From positions 61,512 through 125,511 of the forward strand of contig JAUIAY010000008.1 of NCBI GenBank assembly GCA_030425285.1: a DNA stretch of 64,000 nucleotides, read 5' to 3'. The notes beneath the pieces are model-generated. The model saw only the letters and a list, made by a program, of their open reading frames with translations, did not search any database and had not been told where the DNA came from. The position numbers and the translations under genes were made by a program. Below, in pieces: positions 44,680-53,261 of the stretch. Positions within the stretch are counted from its first letter, which is position 1. The number at the start of each line of letters is the position of its first letter. The stretch is from Bacteroidia bacterium (GTDB lineage Bacteria > Bacteroidota > Bacteroidia > Flavobacteriales > Flavobacteriaceae).

Positions 44680-45323
44680 TGCATTTCCTTTCGGAAGATT
44701 TAGATGATTACATAGTAAGACATTCGGAAGACGAACCCGAATTACTGCAAGAGTTAAACCGAGAAACCTATCAAAAAATATTACAGCCCAGAATGTTAAG
44801 CGGTCCTTATCAAGGACGCGTATTAAGCTTAATTTCCAAATTGATTAACCCTAAACACATACTTGAAATTGGCACCTATACTGGATATTCTGCTTTGTGT
44901 TTGGCTGAAGGACTTCAGCAAGGAGGCAGCATTGACACCATAGACATCAATGAAGAATTGCTAGATTTTCAGCGTAAATATTTTGATAAATCAGGTTTTG
45001 GTGAGCAAATACAGCAACATCTAGGAAATGCTTTGGATATCATTCCTAAACTTGACAAAACCTTTGATTTGGTTTTCATTGATGCTGATAAAGACAATTA
45101 CCTCAACTATTTTAATGTTATAATAGATAAGCTAAAACCTGGAGGTATAATTTTATCCGATAACGTTCTCTGGAGTGGTAAAGTTTTGGATACGGAGTTT
45201 AAGAAAGAAGACATCTCTACACCTTCTCTTATAGAATATAACAAGGTTCTGAAAGAAGATCCAAGAATAGAAACTGTTATTTTCCCAATTCGGGACGGAT
45301 TGACTATAAGTAGAAAAAGATAG
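44679..45323 (+). CDS. O-methyltransferase (COMT/CCoAOMT-like)
   Basis: 214 residues. Class I SAM fold: HILEIGTYTGYSALCLAEGL, the metal-binding DADKDNYLNYF, and ILSDNVLWSGKVLD. Family members methylate catechol-like hydroxyls with Mg2+. Its last-gene position, overlapping ACMSD by one base, suggests the substrate is a kynurenine intermediate such as 3-hydroxykynurenine or 3-hydroxyanthranilate, but that is inference. Convergent with tatA, 13 bases away. Confidence 0.9.
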   Translation: MHFLSEDLDDYIVRHSEDEPELLQELNRETYQKILQPRMLSGPYQGRVLSLISKLINPKHILEIGTYTGYSALCLAEGLQQGGSIDTIDINEELLDFQRKYFDKSGFGEQIQQHLGNALDIIPKLDKTFDLVFIDADKDNYLNYFNVIIDKLKPGGIILSDNVLWSGKVLDTEFKKEDISTPSLIEYNKVLKEDPRIETVIFPIRDGLTISRKR

Positions 45324-45336
45324 CAGTCAAAATATT

Positions 45337-45624
45337 TTACAACTTCCTTCTTACTGAACCAGTGAAATCTTCAAGGTCATCTTTCACTTTATTAAGCTCA
45401 TCTTGAACATCCTTGGTCACGCTAGTATCTATACCTTGATTCTCCGCGCTTTTGGTGATTTCCGTTTTAATGTCATTGGAAGCATCACGAAGCATACGCA
45501 TGCCCTTTCCGAGCCCTTTGGCAATATCAGGTATTTTGTCAGCGCCAAAGAGCATGACTACCACAAAAAGTATAAAAACAACCTCGGTAGTTCCAATAAA
45601 TAATAATGTTGATAACTGTATCAC
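45337..45624 (-). CDS. tatA: Sec-independent translocase TatA/TatE
   Basis: 95 residues from a GTG start. The N-terminal membrane helix (TTEVVFILFVVVMLFGADKIPD), then the amphipathic helix (AKGLGKGMRMLRDASNDIK) and a charged tail: the TatA layout. It forms the pore of the twin-arginine translocation system. tatC is not adjacent. A TATATTTG element ends four bases before the GTG, so the transcript may be nearly leaderless. Confidence 0.92.
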   Translation of the reverse strand: MIQLSTLLFIGTTEVVFILFVVVMLFGADKIPDIAKGLGKGMRMLRDASNDIKTEITKSAENQGIDTSVTKDVQDELNKVKDDLEDFTGSVRRKL

Positions 45625-45628
45625 GTTG

Positions 45629-45636
45629 CAAATATA
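45629..45636 (-). promoter_or_regulatory. -7 element almost touching the tatA start
   Basis: TATATTTG on the minus strand lies only four bases before the GTG; other genes here have 13-30. Confidence 0.5.
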
Positions 45637-45653
45637 GTGAGTTGTAACATACG

Positions 45654-45690
45654 AATAAAAAAAGCCGACTCATAAAAGTCGGCTTTAGTA
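45654..45690 (-). terminator. Terminator after the M1 peptidase gene
   Basis: AAAGCCGAC (45661-45669) pairs with GTCGGCTTT (45678-45686); on the minus strand a T-run follows. Confidence 0.88.
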
Positions 45691-45704
45691 AAATTATTTT
45701 GAAA

Positions 45705-48017
45705 CTAATTTTTTACTTCATTCTTAAACTGGTCAAATTGACTTTGCTTAACCTCTTTTGGCCATGAGTTATTAGAAGTATCAATATCAGCAGTTTCTAA
45801 ATTAGGATCTACAGTTATTTTTACTATCTCCTTATCAGATGCTACCGCTTTACTAACTTCCTTATCATTCAAACGCCAGATTTGCGCTGGATATTTTTCG
45901 GTTTTGGAGGTGCCATCTGCATACGTATACTCTACAATAATTGGCATTACCAAACCACCTGGTTTTTCAAACGTTACGTTATAAAAATATTTAGGCTGCT
46001 TGATGTTTTTACGCTCTTCTTCAGAAAAGTTATCCATGACATACTCGTTAAGTGTTGATGAATTTTCTAAAAGTGTTCCATTCTTCATGCTTTCTTTGTA
46101 TTCTTCACTTCCTTCTTCAACCATATAAACCAACGGTGGTAAATCACTTAATTTCATACCACGTCGCTTAACTAAATCCTTTACATATTCATTTGGCTCA
46201 TTTGAAACATAATATTTTTTAACCTCTTTCACGCCCATATCAACATAATCAGTTGTATAGAACCATCCTCTCCAATACCAATCTAAATCAAACGCCGAAG
46301 CATCTTCCATAGTTCTAAAGAAATCCTCTGGTGTTGGATGCTTAAACATCCAACGTTGTGCATATTCCCTAAACGCATAATCAAACAGCTCACGCCCCAT
46401 AACGGTTTCACGTAAAATATTTAAAGCTGTTCCAGGCTTCCCGTAGGCATTGTTTCCAAATTGATAGGTATTTAAACCTTTTGTCATGATAGGTGCAATA
46501 TAGTCTTGATCGCCTCCCATATAAGGAACAATATTAGCAGCAGGACCTCTTCTTGAAGGATATTTATCGTGGCCTTCAGATAAAGCTGCTGGGTACCACT
46601 CACCAAAATCCTGCTCTGCAACATATTGTACAAAGGTATTTAATCCTTCATCCATCCAAGTCCATTGACGCTCATCACTATTCACAATCATTGGGAAAAA
46701 GTTATGACCAACTTCGTGAATAATTACACTTATCATTCCGTATTTAGTTCTATCACTATAGTTTCCGTCTTTATCTGGACGACCATAGTTAAAACAAATC
46801 ATTGGGTATTCCATACCTTGATTTTTAGCGTGCACTGAAATAGCTTTGTGATACGGATAATCAAATGTCATTCTTGAATAAGACTTTAAAGTACTTGCAA
46901 CCGCATAAGTTGACCATTCTTCCCATAAAGGGTTTCCTTCTTTAGGGTACATAGATACCGCCATAACATCTTTCCCACCAATTTTTACGGCCATCATATC
47001 CCAAATATATTTTCTTGAGGAAGCGAAACCAAAATCACGAACATTCTCTGCATAAAACTTCCAGGTTTTGGTGCCTGTTGCACGGCCTTTTTCAGCTTTT
47101 TCAGCTTCAGCTTGCGTAACAATCATTACTGGTTTATCATAGGATTTTTTTGCTTGCTCGTAGCGATTCATCATCTCTTTTGAAAAAACTTCCTTTCTAT
47201 TAGTTAGTCTTCCTGTCGCATCCAAAATATGATCTGAAGGAACTGTAATATTCACTTCAAAATTCCCAAAAGGCAATGCAAACTCATCACGTCCCCAAAA
47301 TTGGGAGTTTTGCCATCCTTCTACATCATTATAAACTGCCATTCTAGGATAAAACTGTGCAATAATATAGTTTCGGTTACCGTCTTCCGGGAAATATTCA
47401 TAACCTGAACGACCACCCATGTTTACGTAATCATTGATGTTGTACCACCATTTTATTGAGAAAGAAAATTTTTCGCCAGTTGCCAATGCTTTAGGTAACT
47501 CGACTCGCATCATGGTACGATTTATCATATGCGGTAAATCTTTTCCGTGTATATCCTTAACACCTTCTATTTTAAATCCGCCATCAAAACCATCCGTCAT
47601 ATAAGTAGAAACAAATGATCCTGCTTGATATACGGGTCTTGAATCATCATCTTGAATCAATGGCGATTGTGAATCTTTGGCACGCATATTTTGGTCTAAT
47701 TGTACCCAAAGGTATTTTAACTGATCTGGTGAATTATTGGTATAGGTAATGGTCTCAAATCCTGAAATTCGGGCTTTGTCATCATCCAATACCAAATCCA
47801 TTTTATAATCAGCTTGTTGTTGATAGTAAGCTGGTCCTGGAGCTCCTGAAGCCGTACGGTACATATTAGGAGTTGAGAATTCATCATACAATTGTTTGAA
47901 CTTGTTGTTATTTGTATGACCTGGTTTACGTTCGGGTTTTTGCTCATCGTCTTGCGCCAAGGCTCCAACAGACACAAACAATGCCGAAAGGAAAAGATAC
48001 TTAAGTTTTTTCATCAT
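45705..48017 (-). CDS. M1 family metallopeptidase
   Basis: 770 residues. Signal peptide (LKYLFLSALFVSVGALAQ), then an aminopeptidase N-like domain with the zinc motif HEVGHN at 434-439 and the downstream Glu in WMDEGLNTFVQY. Secreted to the periplasm or surface. The GAMEN-type motif is not evident. It probably trims peptides for uptake. Downstream of a DUF6702 gene on the same strand, which is a recurring flavobacterial pair. Confidence 0.95.
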   Translation of the reverse strand: MMKKLKYLFLSALFVSVGALAQDDEQKPERKPGHTNNNKFKQLYDEFSTPNMYRTASGAPGPAYYQQQADYKMDLVLDDDKARISGFETITYTNNSPDQLKYLWVQLDQNMRAKDSQSPLIQDDDSRPVYQAGSFVSTYMTDGFDGGFKIEGVKDIHGKDLPHMINRTMMRVELPKALATGEKFSFSIKWWYNINDYVNMGGRSGYEYFPEDGNRNYIIAQFYPRMAVYNDVEGWQNSQFWGRDEFALPFGNFEVNITVPSDHILDATGRLTNRKEVFSKEMMNRYEQAKKSYDKPVMIVTQAEAEKAEKGRATGTKTWKFYAENVRDFGFASSRKYIWDMMAVKIGGKDVMAVSMYPKEGNPLWEEWSTYAVASTLKSYSRMTFDYPYHKAISVHAKNQGMEYPMICFNYGRPDKDGNYSDRTKYGMISVIIHEVGHNFFPMIVNSDERQWTWMDEGLNTFVQYVAEQDFGEWYPAALSEGHDKYPSRRGPAANIVPYMGGDQDYIAPIMTKGLNTYQFGNNAYGKPGTALNILRETVMGRELFDYAFREYAQRWMFKHPTPEDFFRTMEDASAFDLDWYWRGWFYTTDYVDMGVKEVKKYYVSNEPNEYVKDLVKRRGMKLSDLPPLVYMVEEGSEEYKESMKNGTLLENSSTLNEYVMDNFSEEERKNIKQPKYFYNVTFEKPGGLVMPIIVEYTYADGTSKTEKYPAQIWRLNDKEVSKAVASDKEIVKITVDPNLETADIDTSNNSWPKEVKQSQFDQFKNEVKN

Positions 48018-48080
48018 TAATTTTGGTTACGAGAATTGAAGCGAAAATTAACGATTTTTTAAGGTATTTTAAGGGCTTTT

Positions 48081-48581
48081 TTAAAAGTTTAACAAACCTT
48101 TATCATTTTCCTTTATCAGTATAAAACTCTTGTTTTTATTGTTAATTTTTGTGCGAACAATATTCTGTTGATCACTATATAAATCAAACAGTACTTGGTT
48201 GCTTACTTCAAAGGTTGAAATATTTGAAACATTTTCTATTTCCAAATAGCAATAAACAATGTCAGCTTCGTATTCTTTGCCAATAAAATTAATAGAGGCT
48301 TCACTGCCGTTGATTTTCACCTGAAACTTTTCGGTCAAATATTTTTCTATATAAAAATCAACTGTTGTTGGTTCTTTTTCGTTTGCGAGAGTAATATTAG
48401 GATCGTAGCGTTCTTGTAGCAATTTTTCAAAATCGTCTATAAAAATCCTGGATATTATTTGTACCGATTTTTTTTCCTTTACATACTCAATTTGAGTAAC
48501 GCTCACATAATATTTGTGCACATTCGTAAAAGCCATTAATGGCAGAAGCAGTACTAATACAATCTTTTTTAAATAGCCCAT
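48081..48581 (-). CDS. DUF6702 family secreted protein
   Basis: 166 residues. Signal (LKKIVLVLLLPLMAFTNVH), then HKYYVSVTQIEYVKEKKSVQ and RIFIDDFEKLLQERY, typical of DUF6702, which usually sits beside an M1 peptidase as here. Predicted periplasmic beta-rich protein; function unknown. It has its own promoter element. Confidence 0.85.
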   Translation of the reverse strand: MGYLKKIVLVLLLPLMAFTNVHKYYVSVTQIEYVKEKKSVQIISRIFIDDFEKLLQERYDPNITLANEKEPTTVDFYIEKYLTEKFQVKINGSEASINFIGKEYEADIVYCYLEIENVSNISTFEVSNQVLFDLYSDQQNIVRTKINNKNKSFILIKENDKGLLNF

Positions 48582-48597
48582 CTTAAAAATTTATTGA

Positions 48598-48605
48598 CAA
48601 AAATA
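48598..48605 (-). promoter_or_regulatory. -7 element for the DUF6702 gene
   Basis: TATTTTTG on the minus strand ends 16 nt before the ATG at 48581. Confidence 0.55.
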
Positions 48606-48642
48606 ACAGTAATCCTCTTTCAAAAAACATTCCAAAATGATT

Positions 48643-49413
48643 TCAATCATTATCTGGGTATTTGTTGCTTTTATACTCTTTTAGCTTAACCAGCAAATAA
48701 TCGAGAATTAAAATATCGGTTTTGTTTTTACAGCGCAACAAAAAATCATCAGCTTCAGACACAAAATAGAAATACTCCATAACATAATCTTTATGCAGTG
48801 GTTCTAAACTAAATAAATCTTCTGATAACCTCGCTTTAATGCTATACATGAGTGTTTCCTTTTCCTCCAGTAAGATTCTTCTTTTTAATTCTTTGGTTCT
48901 ACCGGTTATGGCATTAATAATTGGGTTTAAAGGAACAATACCTCCTCCTGTTGTTGCCTCGTTCAACCGTCTTTCACTTTGCGTTTTGGGTTTTCCTTGA
49001 TAACTGGGTATACCTGCTTTTTTGGAAGTCATAGGTTCACCTTCAACATTACCAACATCTGACATGATATCACCTGTTAGCACTTTTCCAACAACAACCT
49101 GATCTAATTGATTAATCTGTTCCTCTAAATAAACCACCAATGTTTTGTTGTCTACGACCTCTTGGTCGATTAGAACACTCAAAATTTTATGCTGAATGGA
49201 ACTAAAAACAAGTGTATCATTTAACGAAACTGAAATCTGAAACTCTCCTTGATTGTTGGTTATAGTAAATCGTTGTGCCGTTTTATTGATAACATGCACG
49301 TTTTCAACATCTGATTCACTTTGCACCTTACCAAACAAATCAATGGTTTGGGAAAATCCAACAACAGAAAAAAACAAGAAAAAGCTTAAAAAAAATACGC
49401 TATTCTTTTCCAT
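48643..49413 (-). CDS. Carboxypeptidase-regulatory-like secreted protein, paralogue 3
   Basis: 256 residues. Signal peptide (SVFFLSFFLFFSVVGFSQ), a CarboxypepD_reg-like beta-sandwich (DLFGKVQSESDVENVHVINK, NNQGEFQISVSLNDTLVFSS), then a variable helical part. Third of three tandem relatives, the most divergent in its C-terminal half (it has a GGGIVPLNPIINAITG stretch instead of the NG(V/I)NFA region). It overlaps the preceding paralogue by 14 bases. Such domains often occur in SusC/TonB-linked proteins, but no barrel is present; role unknown. Confidence 0.83.
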   Translation of the reverse strand: MEKNSVFFLSFFLFFSVVGFSQTIDLFGKVQSESDVENVHVINKTAQRFTITNNQGEFQISVSLNDTLVFSSIQHKILSVLIDQEVVDNKTLVVYLEEQINQLDQVVVGKVLTGDIMSDVGNVEGEPMTSKKAGIPSYQGKPKTQSERRLNEATTGGGIVPLNPIINAITGRTKELKRRILLEEKETLMYSIKARLSEDLFSLEPLHKDYVMEYFYFVSEADDFLLRCKNKTDILILDYLLVKLKEYKSNKYPDND

Positions 49414-50185
49414 TTTTAGTGTTTAGGAATAGCTCACTCTGATTGTTTAGATATTCAATGAGCTTCATTTCATTGCCATCCTGCAATAAGGTTTCGTCAA
49501 AATTTTGTGAATTTACAAAGGCAATGAATTCAGTAACCCTTTCTTGTGGAATATTAAAGTTACCACTTATAAAAGCTTGAGAATACTTGGCGGCCAAAAC
49601 ATCAGTGTATTTTGAATCAAGCTCATCGTGAGTGGGTTTTTTATCATTTCGTTTAAATAGCCTATTTAGTCCAAAAATACGTGCAAAGTCTACACCATTG
49701 TAATATCTGCCTTCACTGGTAATCACATTTCTAACTTCAGAATAAGGGTCTTGACCAAATTCCATATCACTTAAATCCCCAAAATGCATTTCAATATAGC
49801 GTTGTGGTTGAGCCTTGTCTATATCAACATGTATTTCACCCGTAAGTAAAGAAGGTAACAAAATGACTTCGCTTAACTTATTAAGTTCTTCAACCAAAAA
49901 CAATCTTAAAATTCTAGAGTCCACAACATCCTGAGTAACAATTATCTCAACAGAGACATATTGCAGAGCAGAAACCTCAATAACATCATTTAGAGCAACT
50001 TCCATTTTAAAATCTCCATTCTCATCGGCAATAGTTCCTTTGTTTGATGAAGAATTAAAAACAGTGACACCCTCTACATCATTTTGGGCAATGATTTTAC
50101 CATTTACCTCAACGCGCTTTACATCCTGCGAAAACAAAGATATTGTTGAAATAAAGAAAGCTGCTATAAGTATATATTGTTTCAA
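49400..50185 (-). CDS. Carboxypeptidase-regulatory-like secreted protein, paralogue 2
   Basis: 261 residues from a TTG start directly before the signal peptide (KQYILIAAFFISTISLFSQ). Regulatory-like domain (VNGKIIAQNDVEGVTVFNSS, DENGDFKMEVALNDVIEVSA), then YYNGVDFARIFGLNRLFKR and a helical end. Closely resembles paralogue 1, including its upstream region. Probably periplasmic or outer-membrane associated. Function unknown. Confidence 0.84.
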   Translation of the reverse strand: MKQYILIAAFFISTISLFSQDVKRVEVNGKIIAQNDVEGVTVFNSSSNKGTIADENGDFKMEVALNDVIEVSALQYVSVEIIVTQDVVDSRILRLFLVEELNKLSEVILLPSLLTGEIHVDIDKAQPQRYIEMHFGDLSDMEFGQDPYSEVRNVITSEGRYYNGVDFARIFGLNRLFKRNDKKPTHDELDSKYTDVLAAKYSQAFISGNFNIPQERVTEFIAFVNSQNFDETLLQDGNEMKLIEYLNNQSELFLNTKNGKE

Positions 50186-50223
50186 GTTGATTAGTTTTAA
50201 AGGTTAAAGTAAATACATCTAAT

Positions 50224-50292
50224 CTTAAATTTGGTTCAAAAGCACCATAAACTTTTGTTAAAACCAATGTTTACTTAAATTTACGAAAAAAA
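50224..50292. repeat. Duplicated intergenic region (copy of 51151-51221)
   Basis: The region shares CTTAAAT, TTTTGTTAAAA, CAATG and AAAAA blocks in the same order with 51151-51221. Both lie just upstream of a paralogue start, so the promoter region was copied with the gene. Confidence 0.7.
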
Positions 50293-50293
50293 A

Positions 50294-51112
50294 TCAATCC
50301 TTATTGCTTTTTATCCTTGATTCTAGGTTATGTTCTTTAAAAAACAATTTGCTTTTCTGCAGCAAAAACTCCATTAATTCCATTTCGTTCTCATAATTCA
50401 ATAATTTTATCTCAAAACCGTTTGCATAAATGTAAGCATAGAATTTATCCATAAAATCTTCTGGGATATTATAGCTTTTCTGAATAAAGTCACGATTGTA
50501 CTTTTGAGATAAATCATATGTCTTTCTCTTATATTGCCGATCCATTTCTTCGTATGTCAATCGTTTTGGTTTTTTATTAAGCCATTTGTTAATTCCTAAA
50601 ATTTCAGCAAAATTAATCCCATTGTAAAACTGCCCTTGTTTAGTCAATGTATTATCAACTTTTGTCAAGTGGTCAATTGGAAATTCGTAAGATTTGACAT
50701 CACCAAAATCTATCATAAGTGGTTTAGGAAGTTCTACCCTTTCAATATCCACAACAATACTCCCTGTTAATTCATTTGGGAGCAGCAATACTTCATCTAA
50801 AGTATTTACTTGTTCCGTCAGGAACACTGTAAGCTTTTTGGTCTTTACAATTTGATCATTTACAATAATTGTGACTGCTTTAAACTGCAATGCCGATAAC
50901 TCAATTCGATCATTTAGGGATACTTCAAGTTTAAAACTCCCTTGAGCATCCGTTATTGTTCCCTTGTTGGAAGAGGTATTAAAGATGGTAATCCCTTCAA
51001 TATCATTTTCCTTTGCAATTATCTTTCCATCAATTTCTATACGCTCAACATTTTGAGAAAATAAATGCGGTAGACTAGCTAGAAAAGTCAGTAATAGAAT
51101 AGGTTTTTTCAA
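50294..51112 (-). CDS. Carboxypeptidase-regulatory-like secreted protein, paralogue 1
   Basis: 272 residues from a TTG at 51112, chosen because the signal peptide (KKPILLLTFLASLPHLFSQ) follows at once and paralogue 2 has the same TTG arrangement; a GTG ten codons upstream is possible. Domain order as in paralogue 2 (IDGKIIAKENDIEGITIFNT; DAQGSFKLEVSLNDRIELSA; FYNGINFAEILGINKWLNK). The helical end differs more. Divergent from pepE. Function unknown. Confidence 0.83.
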   Translation of the reverse strand: MKKPILLLTFLASLPHLFSQNVERIEIDGKIIAKENDIEGITIFNTSSNKGTITDAQGSFKLEVSLNDRIELSALQFKAVTIIVNDQIVKTKKLTVFLTEQVNTLDEVLLLPNELTGSIVVDIERVELPKPLMIDFGDVKSYEFPIDHLTKVDNTLTKQGQFYNGINFAEILGINKWLNKKPKRLTYEEMDRQYKRKTYDLSQKYNRDFIQKSYNIPEDFMDKFYAYIYANGFEIKLLNYENEMELMEFLLQKSKLFFKEHNLESRIKSNKD

Positions 51113-51150
51113 GTGGTTATTATTAGTTCGATAAAGAAACACTTTGAACT

Positions 51151-51221
51151 CTTAAATAAATTCCAAAGTCCCCACAAAGTTTTGTTAAAAACAATGATTG
51201 CTCTTAACTTTACCAAAAACA
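51151..51221. repeat. Intergenic region between paralogue 1 and pepE (parent copy)
   Basis: Aligns with 50224-50292 at an offset of about 927 bases. The likely source of the tandem duplication. Confidence 0.65.
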
Positions 51222-51226
51222 ATAGG

Positions 51227-51934
51227 ATGAAAAAACTAATTCTAGCCAGTACATCAACGGTTCATGGGTCTGGTTATTTAGAATACCTTTTAGATGATTT
51301 AGCTATTTTTTTTAGCAATATATCTACTATAACTTTTATACCATATGCCAGACCTAGTGGCATTAGTCATGACGCATATACTGAAAAGGTTCGGGAAGCA
51401 TTCAATAAAATCAATAAAAAAGTTGTTGGACTACATGAATTTGAGTCTCCTACAGAAGGTATAAAAAAAGCTGAAGCTATTTTTACAGGAGGTGGTAACA
51501 CTTTTGTTCTACTCAACCAACTCTACAAAAACAACTTGGTGGATGTGCTAAAAGATTGTCTAGAAAACGGCACACCTTATCTTGGAACCAGCGCGGGAAC
51601 TAATATTTGCGGTCTTACGATAAACACTACCAATGATATGCCTATTGTTTATCCGCCTAGTTTCAAAGCACTTTCAATGGTTCCATTCAACATAAACCCA
51701 CATTATTTAGATCCAATTCCCGACATTAAGCATATGGGTGAAACGCGTGAGACTAGAATTCAGGAATTTCATCATTTTAACACACAACCTGTTGTTGGCC
51801 TACGTGAAGGAAACTGGATTGAAGTCAATGGTCAAGATATCACTATTAAAGGAAAAGAACTCACTAGAGTTTTTGAGTATAATAAAGCACCTTATGAAAT
51901 AGAGCCAGAAACCAGTATTAGTAAATTAAGATAG
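51227..51934 (+). CDS. pepE: Peptidase E (alpha-aspartyl dipeptidase, S51)
   Basis: 235 residues from the ATG at 51227; a longer frame upstream would include the shared intergenic block and is rejected. Nucleophile Ser122 in GTSAGTNI, with EAIFTGGGNTFVLL and NPHYLDP, as in the S51 family. It hydrolyses N-terminal Asp-X dipeptides in the cytoplasm. The next gene follows after three bases. Confidence 0.94.
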   Translation: MKKLILASTSTVHGSGYLEYLLDDLAIFFSNISTITFIPYARPSGISHDAYTEKVREAFNKINKKVVGLHEFESPTEGIKKAEAIFTGGGNTFVLLNQLYKNNLVDVLKDCLENGTPYLGTSAGTNICGLTINTTNDMPIVYPPSFKALSMVPFNINPHYLDPIPDIKHMGETRETRIQEFHHFNTQPVVGLREGNWIEVNGQDITIKGKELTRVFEYNKAPYEIEPETSISKLR

Positions 51935-51937
51935 TAA

Positions 51938-52387
51938 ATGAAACAGGAGAATTTTAGCTTAAAAATCATTTCGGCACCAGAAACTTATTTGGTTCGTCAT
52001 CCTGTTTTACGTGAGGGAAGGCCATTATCAGATTGTGAGTTTGAAGGAGATAATTATAACTCCACTTTACATCTCGGCCTTTATTCAAATGAGAAATTAA
52101 TTGGTGTTGCCACATGCTTAAAAAAAAGCAATCCTATTTTTACCGAAAAAAAACAGTACCAATTAAGAGGTATGGCCATTCTTAAAGAATTTCAAAAAAA
52201 GGGGCTTGGCAAACTCATTTTAGATGAAGCCGAAAAACAACTTTCCGGTGAGTGTGACATGATTTGGTGCAATGCCAGAAAAATTGCCGTTAGCTTTTAT
52301 GAAAAAAACGGTTATGTTATTTCTGGGGAACCTTTTGAAATTCCTAATATAGGTTTGCACTATATTATGGGTAAAAAGTTTATTTAG
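51938..52387 (+). CDS. GNAT family N-acetyltransferase
   Basis: 149 residues. The acetyl-CoA loop is FQKKGLGKLILDEAE, preceded by YQLRGMAIL, and the C-terminal part has CNARKIAVSFYEKNGYV. Substrate unknown. Co-transcribed with pepE (three-base gap). Cytoplasmic. Confidence 0.9.
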   Translation: MKQENFSLKIISAPETYLVRHPVLREGRPLSDCEFEGDNYNSTLHLGLYSNEKLIGVATCLKKSNPIFTEKKQYQLRGMAILKEFQKKGLGKLILDEAEKQLSGECDMIWCNARKIAVSFYEKNGYVISGEPFEIPNIGLHYIMGKKFI

Positions 52388-52432
52388 AATTTTGCTTAAA
52401 CTTTCGTAAATTGAAATCACAAAACACTAACC

Positions 52433-53200
52433 ATGAAAGGTAGAAATTTTAAAGTCAGATTGTTTCTTGGCATAGCAATTGTTGCATTTGCCTACTTAAG
52501 AAAATGTAGCCAACAAGAGGAAAATCCTTATACAGGAAGAACCCAAACCATTACATTGTCACCCGAACAGGAAATTGCCATTGGCTTACAAAGTGCGCCA
52601 CAAATGGCACAACAACATGGTGGTTTGCATCCAAATAACAACTATCAGGCATTTGTTGACCAAGTTGGAAATAAATTGGTCAATAACAGTATCGCCAATC
52701 AAACACCCTATAAATATGATTTTCATTTGTTAGCCGATGACAGAACAATTAATGCATTCGCTCTACCTGGTGGTCAAATATTCATAACCTATGCCCTATT
52801 TTCAAAACTGGAAAACGAAGATCAATTAGCTGGTGTTTTAGGACATGAAATTGGTCATGTTTTAGGTAAGCACTCCAACGAACGGATAAGTGAAGCTAAT
52901 TTCTGGAAAACGGTAACCATGGGAGCCTCGGTAGGAGCCGATTTGGGTCAGTTTGCAAACAGTATTGGGCAAAACACATTATTGTCCAACGGAAGAGACG
53001 ACGAACTGGAAAGTGATGATTTAGGTGTTAAATTTATGATTAAAGCTGGTTATGACCCAGAAGAAATGATAGGCGTCATGGAAATTTTAAAACAGGCAGC
53101 TGGTCCTAATCGGGTTCCAGAGTTTCAAAGCACCCATCCAGATCCTGAAAACCGGATTGAAAAAATACAGGAATCCATAGAAAAATATAAAAATCTTTAA
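52433..53200 (+). CDS. M48 family metallopeptidase (BepA/LoiP-like)
   Basis: 255 residues. Hydrophobic N-terminus with a Cys (FLGIAIVAFAYLRKC), which could be a signal anchor or weak lipobox. Zinc site HEIGH at 138-142, the third ligand Glu in DDELESDDLGVKFM, and STHPDPENRIEKI at the end, as in periplasmic M48 peptidases that clear misfolded outer-membrane proteins. A perfect 26-base palindrome ends the gene. Confidence 0.92.
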   Translation: MKGRNFKVRLFLGIAIVAFAYLRKCSQQEENPYTGRTQTITLSPEQEIAIGLQSAPQMAQQHGGLHPNNNYQAFVDQVGNKLVNNSIANQTPYKYDFHLLADDRTINAFALPGGQIFITYALFSKLENEDQLAGVLGHEIGHVLGKHSNERISEANFWKTVTMGASVGADLGQFANSIGQNTLLSNGRDDELESDDLGVKFMIKAGYDPEEMIGVMEILKQAAGPNRVPEFQSTHPDPENRIEKIQESIEKYKNL

Positions 53201-53202
53201 AA

Positions 53203-53228
53203 AAAAGCTCTGCAATTGCAGAGCTTTT
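53203..53228. terminator. Perfect palindromic terminator after the M48 gene
   Basis: AAAAGCTCTGCAA pairs exactly with TTGCAGAGCTTTT. It can serve both this gene and the convergent ankyrin gene. Confidence 0.88.
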
Positions 53229-53261
53229 CCTTACTAACCAACCATAAAAAAGTAATTCACA

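Noticed and set aside
51113..51226. Longer pepE beginning in the intergenic region
   Set aside because: That stretch is the region duplicated as a promoter; the family starts at MKKLILAST.
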